This document shows positions 44,764 through 56,247 of a stretch of DNA of 64,000 bases, piece by piece. The DNA is taken from assembly GCA_954871525.1 (NCBI GenBank), contig OX940864.1:5760001-5824000 (forward strand). Direction: 5' to 3'. Numbering within the stretch: the first letter of the stretch is position 1; the number at the start of each line of letters is the position of its first letter. The notes beneath the pieces were generated by a model. The model did no database searches. It was not told the DNA's origin and saw only the letters and a program-made list of their open reading frames with translations. The position numbers were made by a program, and so were the translations under genes. This DNA comes from Parietaria judaica (Eukaryota > Streptophyta > Magnoliopsida > Rosales > Urticaceae).

Positions 44764-45010
44764 TAGGGGTGCCAATTTGAGGTTGGACATGAAATACGAA
44801 ACGGTAACGACACGATTTAAACGGGTTTGGGTCGACCATAAATAGATCTGGGTCCAAACGTGTCGAGCACGGCTAACACAATTAAATAACGGGTAAACAC
44901 GGCACGAACACAGTAACACGATGGGACCCAATTAGACACGATTAAAGAGCAAAAAGTTGCATTTATGCATTTTATATTTAGTGTTTTAATACTTATTACA
45001 ATTTTAAGCA
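44764..45010 (-). mobile_element. Solo end of the 12382 hAT-like family
   Basis: Starts TAGGGGTGCCAATTTGAGG and runs through ACGAAACGGTAACGACACG, GGGTCGACCATAAAT and GATGGGACCCAATTAGACAC, matching the right half of 12382-12945 in reverse orientation. The sequence diverges after about 45010 and no second end is found, so it is truncated. Confidence 0.7.
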
Positions 45011-45446
45011 ATTGAAAATAACCCTTTAACCAAACATTTGGTACTTGTGCGGCTATTTCACTAATAATAATAGACAGATGGATGGACATCTACATTTGGC
45101 CAACCATTTAGTATATTTGCCGATGAAAATAATCATAAGAATCTGTAGCTATATATGATCAAACATAAGTATTTTAACCGATGAAAATGAACATAAAAAT
45201 ACGAAGCTATATTTGGCCAAACATTAATACTTCTGCCGCAATTAGGCCGAGAATTAATGATCTATTATACAATTTTGCTCAATTCATCCTCGTTGAGAAA
45301 ATGATGCACTTTTTTACATACAAAAAGACCCCTTCATCTTACACACTACAAATCACAATCGCCCCACTTCTCCGTCACAAAAAAATTAATTTAAAAAGAA
45401 AAAAGAATGATCCAATGCCCTCTTCTCCTACCGCGAATTAATATGT

Positions 45447-48400
45447 TCATCGAGAATCCCCCGTCGACATCGTCGAATTCAAGCTCGCTGCCACCTCGCC
45501 CTCCGGCGGCGGCTTCACAAATTTTCCGATGACCTTTTGGCGGGTCCGGCGCCGAATCCGATCCTGCTTCTCCTTGCTCTTCTGCTTCCGCCGCTCTTTC
45601 TGGTGCAGGCGCATGCTCTTCTCTCTCTCGAAGACACCCTGCCACATCACCTCTCCGGTGGACGGCCACAGCCACCGGACTCCGGCACGGCGGTCGGTGT
45701 CGGCTTCTTCGGCCAAGTCCTCGTCCATGCTCTTCAAGATCGGGAACGAGAACCATTTCACCCACATGTGCCCTCTCCGGCCTTTAAACGCGTGCTGTTC
45801 TTGCATGGCGCCGGTCTCGGGGTTCACGTATACCATTCTCCGAGCACTGTGGTAGGCCCACACGTTGACTAAGAGCTCGAGTAGCCTGGAATAGCAGTGC
45901 TTATCCTGAAAAATATACGATTCCGCAAAGCCAATTCAGCTGAAATGCGCTAATATGAAGTAAATGACAATTTTGCCCTACAAAGCCAACACGTGAAGGT
46001 TATTGTGATGCTTTAATTTGTTCAAATTGTTACCTTTGAGAGACTGAGAAGACAGTGTCCACTTGAATGATGTTCTTTGTACATTTCAGAATCCAAAGCG
46101 TCCACAAACATTCTAAAATATGTAAAAATAAAAAATAATAGTGAGAGAGAAGATTTCCGAATAAACATTCGGAACATTTAACCATTCCATTTCCAATCCA
46201 ATAACATATTAATCAATTCGATCCGCTTATGGCTGAAAAGATTAATCAGTTTTCGTCCAAGTTTCTTCTCTTTTTGCCAAGTGCATATTTCTGGCAAGTA
46301 GTCGTTACCTGGAGAACATTACAAACTCAAGGAAGGACCTCGTCGGCATGACCCAGCTGCTCGATACAGACCACGTGTCACCATCTTGAGGCATCGGAGG
46401 CAAAGATTCCAGATCGTCTTTTAAGCCGTACATCTTCTTCATGGCCTCCGAAAAGGCAAATCTTCATAATCATCAACAAAAATAATTACGAATGAACAAG
46501 CAAGAAGAAAAGGAATAAGCAAAACTACATGGATAATATATTTACTTGCAGTTCCCGGCGTTTATAGAGTTGCAGAAAGACCAGAAATCGAGCCGCAAAG
46601 GATTTCGAGGATCCATGTCCATTCGCACCCAAAAGTAGAGCGCATTGCCGTGTTTCTTCGATTGAACGGAGTGTAATAACGCCTTTTCAGCAACACTGGA
46701 TAAAGATGCCTGCTTTAAATGCACACTGTTAATTGCTCAGAAAGGGAATATCATTACACGATCACAATCAGGTTTCAGTTCTCTTTCAAACTCACACAAT
46801 GAGCACAGTTAAAAAGGATATAAAATAGTTATAAAAATTAATTCCTCAAAAACAATGTATTAAAAACTAAACACGCGGGAAACTGTACAAAACGAGCCCT
46901 AAGCTTTCCAGAAAGGTGATAACTAATTAGTCACGAGAAGGGCATACCATCCTAGCCGTTGCTCTCCATGAGCCAAATCCAATCCAAGCATTTCTGTGTA
47001 CTCTATCAATCCGATTCGCGAGTGCAAAGAAAGATCCGAATTCGCCGAGAACGTCTCTGTAGTAAGTGTTACTAAGAAGCGAAAGACGAGAAGGTGCATC
47101 TATATCATCAACCCCGGGTCTTCGTCCTTTGGTTGACTACAAAAAAATTTGGTCATTCATCAGTCTAGGAAATGGAAAAGGTTGACTAAAGCTTACAAGG
47201 TCAACCAATTGATTAGATTAACTCACCAAACCGATTCCACGATAAAGAGAAGAACGGTGAAGGAAAGGCCAAGCTCCTTCACCAAAGTAAGGCTCGTATA
47301 TACAAAGTGGCTGGCCTGTTCTTTCGAGCTCGCCGTCATCTCTCTCATGCAAATCGTTCTTCATCCGATCAGCTCTTTTTGCAATTCGGTACACTTCTTC
47401 CCAAGTTCCATGATATTGCTCGGTTCTGTCCTTAATCTGAATAATGTTCCAGGCTACAACTTTAGGCAAAACCATTTTTAGAAAGGGTTATCGACGGCAA
47501 ACACACTTAAGTTATTGCAATTGGTGTACTTATCCACCCAACTTATTGACAGCAAATATTCCTAAATTTGGAAGTTATACACCCGGATTCTGTCCAAATT
47601 TGAATACAGCTTCCAAAAGGATGCTACAAGTATTGGAACTTAGTTACATCTGCCGTCAATAAATTAGTATTGGCGTATAAGTACATCAACTGCATAACTT
47701 AGAGGTACATTTGCTGCAAGATCCCTGGTTTGAAAACACATGTTTCATGTCCTTACCTCGTCGTCCTCTCTTCTTTTTCTAGCATTGGCCGTTTGAATCG
47801 CTTTTTCATCTTGCCATATACTATAGATAAATGTATCCTCTGCTGCAACTACTGGAGCAGATTTCTCTAGTTGTGTCTGGTTCCATTGATCCTCTATTCT
47901 ATCCAAAAATGCGTCGCCTTTGATAGCCCCGTTCGAACTCGTTGAGTTCAAAACTGAGTCCAAGAGATGCCATTGCCATTTTTCTTTAAGGTTGAGAGGA
48001 ATTTCCGAAACCGCTTTGGGGAGTGCGACTTCTGACGGGAGTCTGAGAATGTTTTCAAAGAGCAATGCGTATCCCTCGATGCATTCCGACACCATCAGGT
48101 CTTGCACGGTACCTCTTCCTACGGATGCCACGCGGCGAGCTTGTGAAGATAACTTTCCTTTTGTTATCATTTCCACAAGAATTTGTGCTAATATATCGAC
48201 ATTTCCCTTCGGATATATGTACCCATTCACCCCATCAGTGACCTAATTAATAAGAAAAATTAAATTAAAAAACGATAAGATAGACCAAATCTCTCTTTAA
48301 ATTTCTAATAGCAGTAGATAGCGTACATGTTTTTTAATTATGGCGAGATCAGGAGCAACGATTGGTTTCTCAAGGGACATGGCTTTGACCAAGATGTCCG

Positions 48401-50601
48401 GAAATGATTGTTCTTCAAGAAACGAGCCGTACAAAACGACATCAGATGCGGTTAGAATATTGTCTGCATCCAAATTCACCGGAAGATGCTTCACAAAACC
48501 ACTCGGGTACTTCAATTTGTAAGCAATGGCCTAGGAAGAATTAACAATGTTAGGCACTAATGGTTTTTTTTCTTTTTCTTTCAAGAATTAGAAAGAGTAA
48601 ATGGCAGTAATGCCCCCTCAAATTTGTTTGCTGATGCACTTTGCTACATGAACTTGCAAATATACGCCCTACAGTTTAAAAAAGGAGGCATTGCCCCTAC
48701 GAAAAAATGACAAACAAATGCTCAACACTCACCTTATAGTATTTTCACCAATTTTATTATTTTCTGGGACCTTCGTCCTACTTTTCCTCAAGTACTAGAC
48801 TTCATGAGTGCTTCAGTAACTAGTTGATAAAAATACTTTCGAGTTAGTATGAGTTGCGCACAAGTTAACATTTCCGTCATTTTTAACACGTAGGGGGCAA
48901 TGTGCTACTTTTTGAAAGTTTATGGGGTCTTGCTGCCAAAAATTAAGTTTTGGGGCAGAGGGCGCAGACATTCAAAGTTCAGGGGGGCATTAGTGCAAAA
49001 TACAATTAAAATTGAACTACAGTTTACTGAGAAGCTAACCTCAATGGCGGAGCTGTAATTACTTGTTGAATAGCCACTCAAAACAACGAGTTTGAGATGT
49101 GAAAATAAATCATTATCCAACGAGAATTCTTGCAAAACCGGCAATAAAGCGCGTAGAACAATAGAATGTTCCAACCACAAACCCCTGTACAATATTTCAC
49201 TTCCGACGACTGTGATAACAACATCCTGAGGATCATAACCCATATTAAATCGCACATAATCTCGTTCTGATGTTATTGAATTATGATTCTTCCACACTTC
49301 AGCGGGAGAGCCTGGGATGACGAAAAAATTTCCCGTATCAAATATAGAGTAGATCATCTGCAAAATTAGAGATGAATCTATTAAGTAATAACAAAACCGA
49401 CCGAATTTTGACCAAAATAAATTAATATTTTTTGTCAAATTAAACAAAATTAAACAAAATTAATGTATTAAAACCGGGCATCGATTATATCATATGTAAT
49501 AATTTCATCATTCAGTTTGGCTAAGAAAAGTGGTCATAAGCAATATAATCATACAAAAAAATCTATAAAAAAAAACACATTGTTTTTGTCGAATATAGCG
49601 TGCATGAACAACTTCAATACAAAAAAGCTAGGTCAATGATATTACCGGAAGGACATGGTTCGGAAAGATGACAACATTAGTACGGTTGAAAGCCTTCTTC
49701 CAATCATTTAAAAGTTCGGTTTGCTTCTTCGAAGAGTACTTTCTCGAGCGAGTGCCGAGCGATCTATCGTGGATCGTCCATACAATAGGTACCGACTTGA
49801 AAGGTTCCTGCACAAAACTGTAACAAGTAAAAATTAAAAACCACTAATCATAAGCAATTTGTATTTCATTTTCTACTATTAATAACTTTCATAATGACCT
49901 ATTAAGAATGCACGTCGAACACTAATTATTATTTCCAATCGTTAAAATTATGAAATTGAGAACAAATTACCAGGAAAAAATGCCTTTCGCTTCGATAGAA
50001 TTTACAAGTATCCCGTCATAGCTGCAAAATGTAATCATACTATAAAACATCTGAAAAATGAAAATTAGGAAGAAAAAAAAAGGATCAACAAACACACATA
50101 CTTTAGCCAATCCACCATAACCGCCGACCGGTCACATGTTTGAACAATGCTAACCGCATTTCCCAAATGTTTCCATACATCAAGCATAGGTCCACCTTCA
50201 AGTGAATAAACCTGAAAAATATAATTTTTTAAATACCCATATTAATTAAATTGCTAATTTTTCTACAACCCCTTTATCGAAATCTAACGTAACAAATCCG
50301 AAATCACACCAAGAAATTTGGCAAATTGGCATTGCCTCTTACAAAATTAGTACAGCTTTATTCAAGATTGGAAACTAGAAAATCGACTTGCTTTATAAAT
50401 AAGAATAAATAAAGTAAAATCATTATAATCTCCAATTTTTATTTTTTTTTATAATAAAAAGATTACCTGAATTTCATAACCAATCTCCTGCAATGCAGCC
50501 ACAACAGTGACCATCATCAATTGCTGTGAGTCAACCATGAGATCTGCGAAAATCTTCAGTGAAAATGAACTGAAATCAGCAAACCCAGAAATATATATAC
50601 A

Positions 50602-50635
<34 letters not shown>

Positions 50636-51107
50636 CATAATTGAGATTGTATACCAATGCAAGTTGAGGCTTCCTGTGAGGATAACGAAGCCTGGTTCTG
50701 TTCAGAGCTTGAGAAGAAGACGACGAGAAACTGACCAACTCGCTCTCTTCTTTGCTGAATTTCTCCAAAACCTTGGAAGGCTCGAATCTAGCTATATCTT
50801 CTCCGAAATCCAGAATTCCGTACTCCCTCAGAATCGCCAAATCCCCGGAGCCGAATTCGGTGTCGGATTCGAGCTTGTTCACCGGGCTCCGGTCCACGGA
50901 GCCGGGCAGGAAGAGCATGGAGAAGAAGAGCAGGAAGAGGAAGATGAGGACAGTGCAGCTCCATTGGAGGTAGTCGAGCTTCTGGAAGAGGAAGAACCTG
51001 GAGAACCTCGATCTCTGCCTCTGCAGGAACGGGTTCCGCGAGGCGCGGAGAGCGGCCGAAGCCGGGTCTCTCTTCAAGCCCGCGAACCCACTTTCCAGAG
51101 AACCCAT
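45447..51107 (-). CDS. Membrane-anchored glycosyltransferase (At4g01210-like)
   Basis: Fourteen exons: 51107-50655, 50553-50467, 50211-50102, 50021-49971, 49817-49646, 49357-49040, 48530-48327, 48242-47757, 47436-47227, 47136-46948, 46712-46546, 46461-46309, 46112-46034, 45905-45447. All junctions keep frame with GT/AG, giving 1045 residues (the Arabidopsis protein is about 1030). A basic N-terminus is followed by one membrane segment (about 49-67), as in type II Golgi proteins. The Rossmann-like part holds PQLALIFADLMVD, NFFVIPGSPAEVW, ITVVGS, YGSFLEEQSFPDILVKAMS and KPIVAPD, the last resembling the donor-binding E-x7-E region of GT4-type enzymes. The C-terminal half (RKRREDDE, CIYEPYFGEG, SFLEFVMFSRMF, VWAYHSARRMVYVNPETG) is specific to this plant family, ending in a lysine/arginine-rich tail. 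Donor and acceptor sugars are unknown. Confidence 0.92.
47491..47720. mobile_element. MITE in the intron between exons 8 and 9
   Basis: The left arm (GGCAAACACACTTAAGTTAT, then GGTGTACTTAT) and the inverted right arm (AGCAAATGTACCTCTAAGTT, then GATGTACTTAT) pair over about 40 bases. It fills nearly the whole intron of the glycosyltransferase gene. Target duplication not resolved. Confidence 0.6.
48608..48993. mobile_element. MITE in the intron between exons 6 and 7
   Basis: Ends TAATGCCCCCTCAAATTT and, inverted, TAATGCCCCCCTGAACTTT. Both arms contain GCCCC/GGGGC motifs every 20-40 bases, such as CATTGCCCCTACG on the left and GTAGGGGGCAATGTGC on the right, so the element folds on itself. About 386 bp, non-coding, inside the glycosyltransferase gene. 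Confidence 0.65.
50605..50635. repeat. (TA)n/(TG)n microsatellite in intron 1
   Basis: A TGTGTGTG run followed by about 12 TA units in the first intron of the glycosyltransferase gene, 20 bases past its donor site. Confidence 0.9.
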
Positions 51108-51220
51108 CTTCAGCTTCCCATCGAAGAGAAACGAGCTCGGACTTTGGGAATTCGATTCGATTTCGGAAATGGGAATCGGATCAGTACTGAGCTTGTCGCA
51201 GTGGATTCAGCTGAAGCGTG

Positions 51221-51271
51221 GTCTCTCTCTCTCTCTCAATCGAAAGCTCTCTCTCTCTCTCTCTCTCTCGG
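51221..51271. repeat. (CT)n tract in the glycosyltransferase leader
   Basis: Two CT runs about 115-165 bases upstream of the ATG. On the gene's strand they read as GA repeats in the probable 5' leader or core promoter; related GA runs at 51317-51345 continue the pattern. Confidence 0.8.
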
Positions 51272-51359
51272 CTTGCTTGTGAAGATAGTAAAAAGGAAGG
51301 TCTCTGTGAGTCTAGAGAGAGAGTGGAAGAAGAGGAGAGAGAGAGATTTTAGGATGTAA

Positions 51360-54300
51360 TTTTTTTTTGAATGGGTGGCGTTATCGGCCAAGGTTACAGT
51401 GCACTCTCGTATTACTAGATATATTCGGTGTAAGAACAGGTGGCACAATCCTAGATATATTAGGATGTAATTTTATTACCGAATTAATTGGACCGAAAAT
51501 GAAAAAATAGATCAAAATATTTTATTATATTGTTTTGTGCTAAAAACATGGCTGTATTGAGCAATTGACCGAATTGTCCGAAAGGAAAAAATAAATATTA
51601 TTTTATATTTATTAGAGATAATTGTGGCAATAGTATTAAATCTATTCAAAGTATTGCAATTTGTTTCCAAGTTTTTTATTAGGTTGATTAAATACTCATA
51701 TTTTGTTGATCTTGTTATATGTGGTCCAATAATGTTAGTTTTTTTTTTTCTAACATATCTAGAACTCATAATAATACTTATTTCTTTTACGTTTTAAAAT
51801 TTCTCATGATAAATACGTCAATTTGAAGCATATCTCGTATAAATCATGTAACATTAACGAAGAACGAGAAAAAACCAATCAAAAGACAAATATTACAACT
51901 TTAGGTATTTAATCAGCACAATCAGAATTTAGAAAATATATCGCTCTCATTTGAAGAATTTCATATACTTTTATCCCAATTATCCTATTTATTGTCAATT
52001 TATATTTATTCACCTAATATTTTTTCATATTATTTTGCTTGTTGGTAAAGGATTACCTTCTTCGTTGGCATTCATTATATTAATTGCATAATCTTATTTG
52101 TCTAAAAATAAAGCCAAAGTACCCATGTGATCTTTTTTTCAAATTTGGAGTATCATGGTAATTAGATGGGGTTGACTTTTTTTCTTTTTTGGGTCGTGTT
52201 AATTCAATGTGATGTGCATGTATGTATCAATGTATGACACGTAATTAGCTTTTTATTTTATTTTTAATTAGCACTTAAAATGTATGAGTTTACGTAATAT
52301 AAGTACAATTTATATTCCTACACGTCACTTACCTAAATTTAGTAAATCATAATTAAGATTTAGACAGTCTTTTCATGCAAACGGCATGACGTTGATCAAG
52401 AAAGTTGGCTCCTAATTACCCATTTCAATTCCATTTTTTTTTTTAATCTTAAAAAGTTGGTTCATCGGATGGCTTAATTTTTCTTTGTAAAATCCAAAAA
52501 TTAGTAATGCTAGTTTTGGATTTTTTGAGAACTCTATTTTAGTGATCAATTAATAAAAATGTTTTCAGTAAATCATGTATTCTGTACAAATTAATATTTT
52601 GATTATTTTAACGTAAATAAATTTTGTGTTAATATATTAAAAGAGTAAAAAAGGTGTTTTATTTAAAATAAAAAATATTTTCTAAAAGTGGAAGATGGGT
52701 CATTATATTATGTAATTGTACTAATTGACATTTAAGCGCGTAAAGAAAAGACGTCTCTTATCTTGCTTAAACTCATTTACTCATTTGATTTCATAAGGAT
52801 AGAAAATATGTATATGTTTGACTTGTTGTAAAATGACTCATAATAAATGCGTAGCATGAATTATTTATGTAAATAAATACGGGATAATAATATGACCATA
52901 TATGGCGTGTACTTCAAGGGAAAATTAAATTTTAAAATTTTAAAAAGAAAAAGAAAATGCATTGACCTTATTTACACTGAATCTAATTATTATTTATGAA
53001 ATTCCTACGTAATGAATTGTTTGTTACCTTTTGCATTTATTGGCAAAAATGTCTTTTAGGTCATAAACAAAAAATAAATCTTAAAGTAATATTCTTAATT
53101 TAATTGGAGAGACGAGAGGACAGAGGTGGAGAAAGAGTTACAACTTTTGACTTTGTGTGGTGGTACTTCAAAAAGAAAGAGAAATATGTGAGGATTTATT
53201 AATTAATTATTATTATTATTAGGTACGACATGGCAATTTTTTTTTTTTTTTGACGAATACGACATGGCAATTTAAATCATCGTAGAAAACTTAGTACATT
53301 AATACGAATTAATATTTAGAACTTAGTACATTAAACAATAAATATGAACCCTTATGTTCTAATTTTATCCAATTTGTTAGAATGATATTTCTCCCGCGTC
53401 CCCCGAGTCTTTATGGTGTAAATAGAGGACGTAACTTTTTTTTCTTCTTTTAATTCCAAATAAATTTGAATTTAATGTTAATTGTCAAAAAAAAATCATA
53501 TTTATATTATTTATTGAGTAAATTGAGATTAGATGGTCCAAATTAATATTTTTTGTGATATTTTCAGGGATCCACCCATTGAAATTAATAAAATAATATG
53601 TGACTACACATCTCATCAATAACGTAAAATTTCATGTGTTCATTTTATCTCTACCGCGTTAGTTTCTAATGCAAACATAAACACTTATCTGATCTCAATT
53701 AACGAGAAATTCGGTTGACACCAACTATTATTAAAATTAATACAAAAACATCTCGGACCGGAATCTGGGTTCCGAGCTTGTAAAAGACAAGACTCCATAT
53801 TATAAAGTCTCATATTTACAAATTGCTCAACAATGTTTTAAAGATAAATTATAGTTCAGTACATTGAAAAAGAAAGAAAAAAACACACACACGTACAAAT
53901 AACACACTCCCAAAACATCTTCATCGTTCTATTAAAAGATACAATTACATCCAATTAAAAGTCCATATTTATCCTCAATGAAAATTAGCAATAAATAGTC
54001 ATAGCATATAATAGTGTAAATCTAAACAGCTGGATTGATTAGTATAGTATGATAAATCCATTTTATTCTTTTAATAAGATGTTAATAAAAGTAATCCACT
54101 TACAGCTTGGAGAATGAAAATCACACATGTGAACCGACAAACACAATGGACTCTTACTTGACAAAAATCCATTTTTATTTTTCAAAAAATCATTATTTTA
54201 AAAAATATGAATAAGTAAATGTCTCAGCTTTCTCTTCACATTAGATTAAATATTATGATCAAAACAGACTCAGATAAGCTTTATTTTATATTATAGACTC

Positions 54301-55452
54301 TTCGAATATCAAATCAATAATGGCGATCCCGATGGAATTAAAAATGATATTCCAACAAATTAACCATAGGAATAATAGTGTTTTTTTTTTTTTTTTTGTG
54401 TTCTTCAGTAATGATTATTAAGCTCGAGATATCATATTCATAGCAAAAGCCCAAGCTTAATACCCGTATCTTTTGAGAAACTCCAACAGAAACTAGAAAG
54501 TAATATGGGATTATTAACACTATTGAACCTTATTTAAACAATAAATTGATTTGGTATTTCAGTGGTAGAAATTAAATAAATGACTCTTCATTTTATAATG
54601 GAGCATAAATAGTCTATTTATATAAATATTTATATATATTTTGGTGTGAATTTAGTCTTTTGATCGAAAATTAACAAAAACGTTACAAATATTTTATATA
54701 AATATCTAAAAAATATTTAGAACTTCTTCTATTTCACCAAATAATAGTTTCAAATATTTATATGTATTTAAAAAAAAAGTGTTAATTATGCCAATGACGG
54801 TAAAATAATTAAGTTCACACAAAAACAATAAAAAAGAGTTTGGTTTTGTTTTCTTTTTTTGTTTTATTTTTGAAATTTTTAGAATAAAATAAAATAGTCA
54901 AATATATACTAAAATTATTATTAAAAAAATTTATATGTTGAACAAAAAAGACCAAACACGCACATCTCTCGTAAAAATGAAGCTAATAGGCCGAGAAGAT
55001 AATATAGATCTTAGGGCAAGACTTATAGTCAATAAAATACTTAATCCTCAAAATATTTTGCTTGCAAATGATTTTTTAATTTCATTTCTTTAGCAATTAA
55101 TTGAAAATTTGATACACAATAAACCGTTTTAGGCTAGGTATTTTTTTACAAAAAAAACTATCACCATTGAACCTAAAAGTTGTCGCATATCCTTAATATC
55201 ACTGCACTCATTGGTAAAATAAACTTAATGTTTACACGAAATTCAACAACAATATCTACATCAGAGATGGTGGTAATCAATGATAAATTAAACAGAAATT
55301 TATATTATATACCAAATAATAATATATATTTGTTGTATCAATAATTCTTCTATTTCATTTGAAGTTGCTTGCCGACACTCTTTCTGATAATAATTTATTA
55401 AGAAACTATAGAATTTGTACTAGTAATTTAATTTTTTTGGCAATAGCAAACA
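51360..55452. other. Long AT-rich intergenic region, no gene seen
   Basis: About 4 kb without a supported coding frame, RNA gene or clean transposon end. It contains long A/T tracts and scattered repeats such as CGACATGGCAATTT twice at 53225-53275. The sequence at 51411-51480 (CTAGATATATT.. followed by GATGTAATTTT) repeats locally. Confidence 0.55.
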
Positions 55453-55524
55453 GCGTTTGTAGTCCAACGGTTAGGATAATTGCCTTCCAAGCAATAGACC
55501 CGGGTTCGACTCCCGGCAGACGCA
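55453..55524 (+). tRNA. tRNA-Gly (anticodon TCC)
   Basis: A 72-base cloverleaf. The acceptor stem is GCGTTTG/CAGACGC with one T·G pair. The D arm lies within TAGTCCAACGGTTAGGATA (A box), the anticodon loop is CTTCCAA between ATTGC and GCAAT, and the T arm contains GGGTTCGACTCCC (B box). Discriminator base A at 55524. CAA-rich bases lie upstream and a T run downstream (55539-55547) suits Pol III termination. It decodes GGA. Confidence 0.95.
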
Positions 55525-56247
55525 TTTATCTTTCTTTAATTTTTTTGTTTGATGAAAATCACGTCTAAGTAGGGAATAGAAACTACACATGTTTAACAAG
55601 ATATTTGTGATATAAGTAGTGATCCGATTCCGCTAATGTCACAGGAAGGTCTTTCTCGCGAGATACATATGAATAATTAATTATTAAATATTTTTATAAA
55701 TTAGAGGCGTATATATGTCTTTAAATTAAGTGACATTAACTCGATATAAACGAAATTAAGCCTCAATATTGTTTTGTGACTTTTGAATCCTAATGCCGGT
55801 AAAAAGAGAGAAGGATAGTATGTCAGCACAAATTGGGTATTAATGCCACAAATATCCCTTGGTCAGATAAGATTTTTTTATTTATTCCTGATTTTTGTTA
55901 ATGCACTTCTCTCTGACTTATCATTTGAAGCCTTTGGTGATAGGGGGTAATTTGGTACAATATTGTGTATAAAATGGAGAAATTTATGGTTATTTCTTCA
56001 AGTTTCCCTTCCATAAATAAGGCAAGAAAGAAAAACGTATCTAATTCATAAACTGGCTATAAACTATTGAACTATTGAATTCACTGATGGTATGGACCAT
56101 TTAATTTGAATCATTCTACAAAAATCATTGAAACCAGAACAAAATGAATCTTCCCATATTTGTGGTCGATTTTTCATTTTGCGAAGATCGGAAAGAGTTG
56201 TTTTGATGCACGCTCTTCTTTTAAAAGAATCTTCTTCAACTATAAAC
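55525..56247. other. Intergenic DNA, no gene seen
   Basis: AT-rich. The right end should hold the 3' untranslated region of the xylosyltransferase gene. Confidence 0.5.
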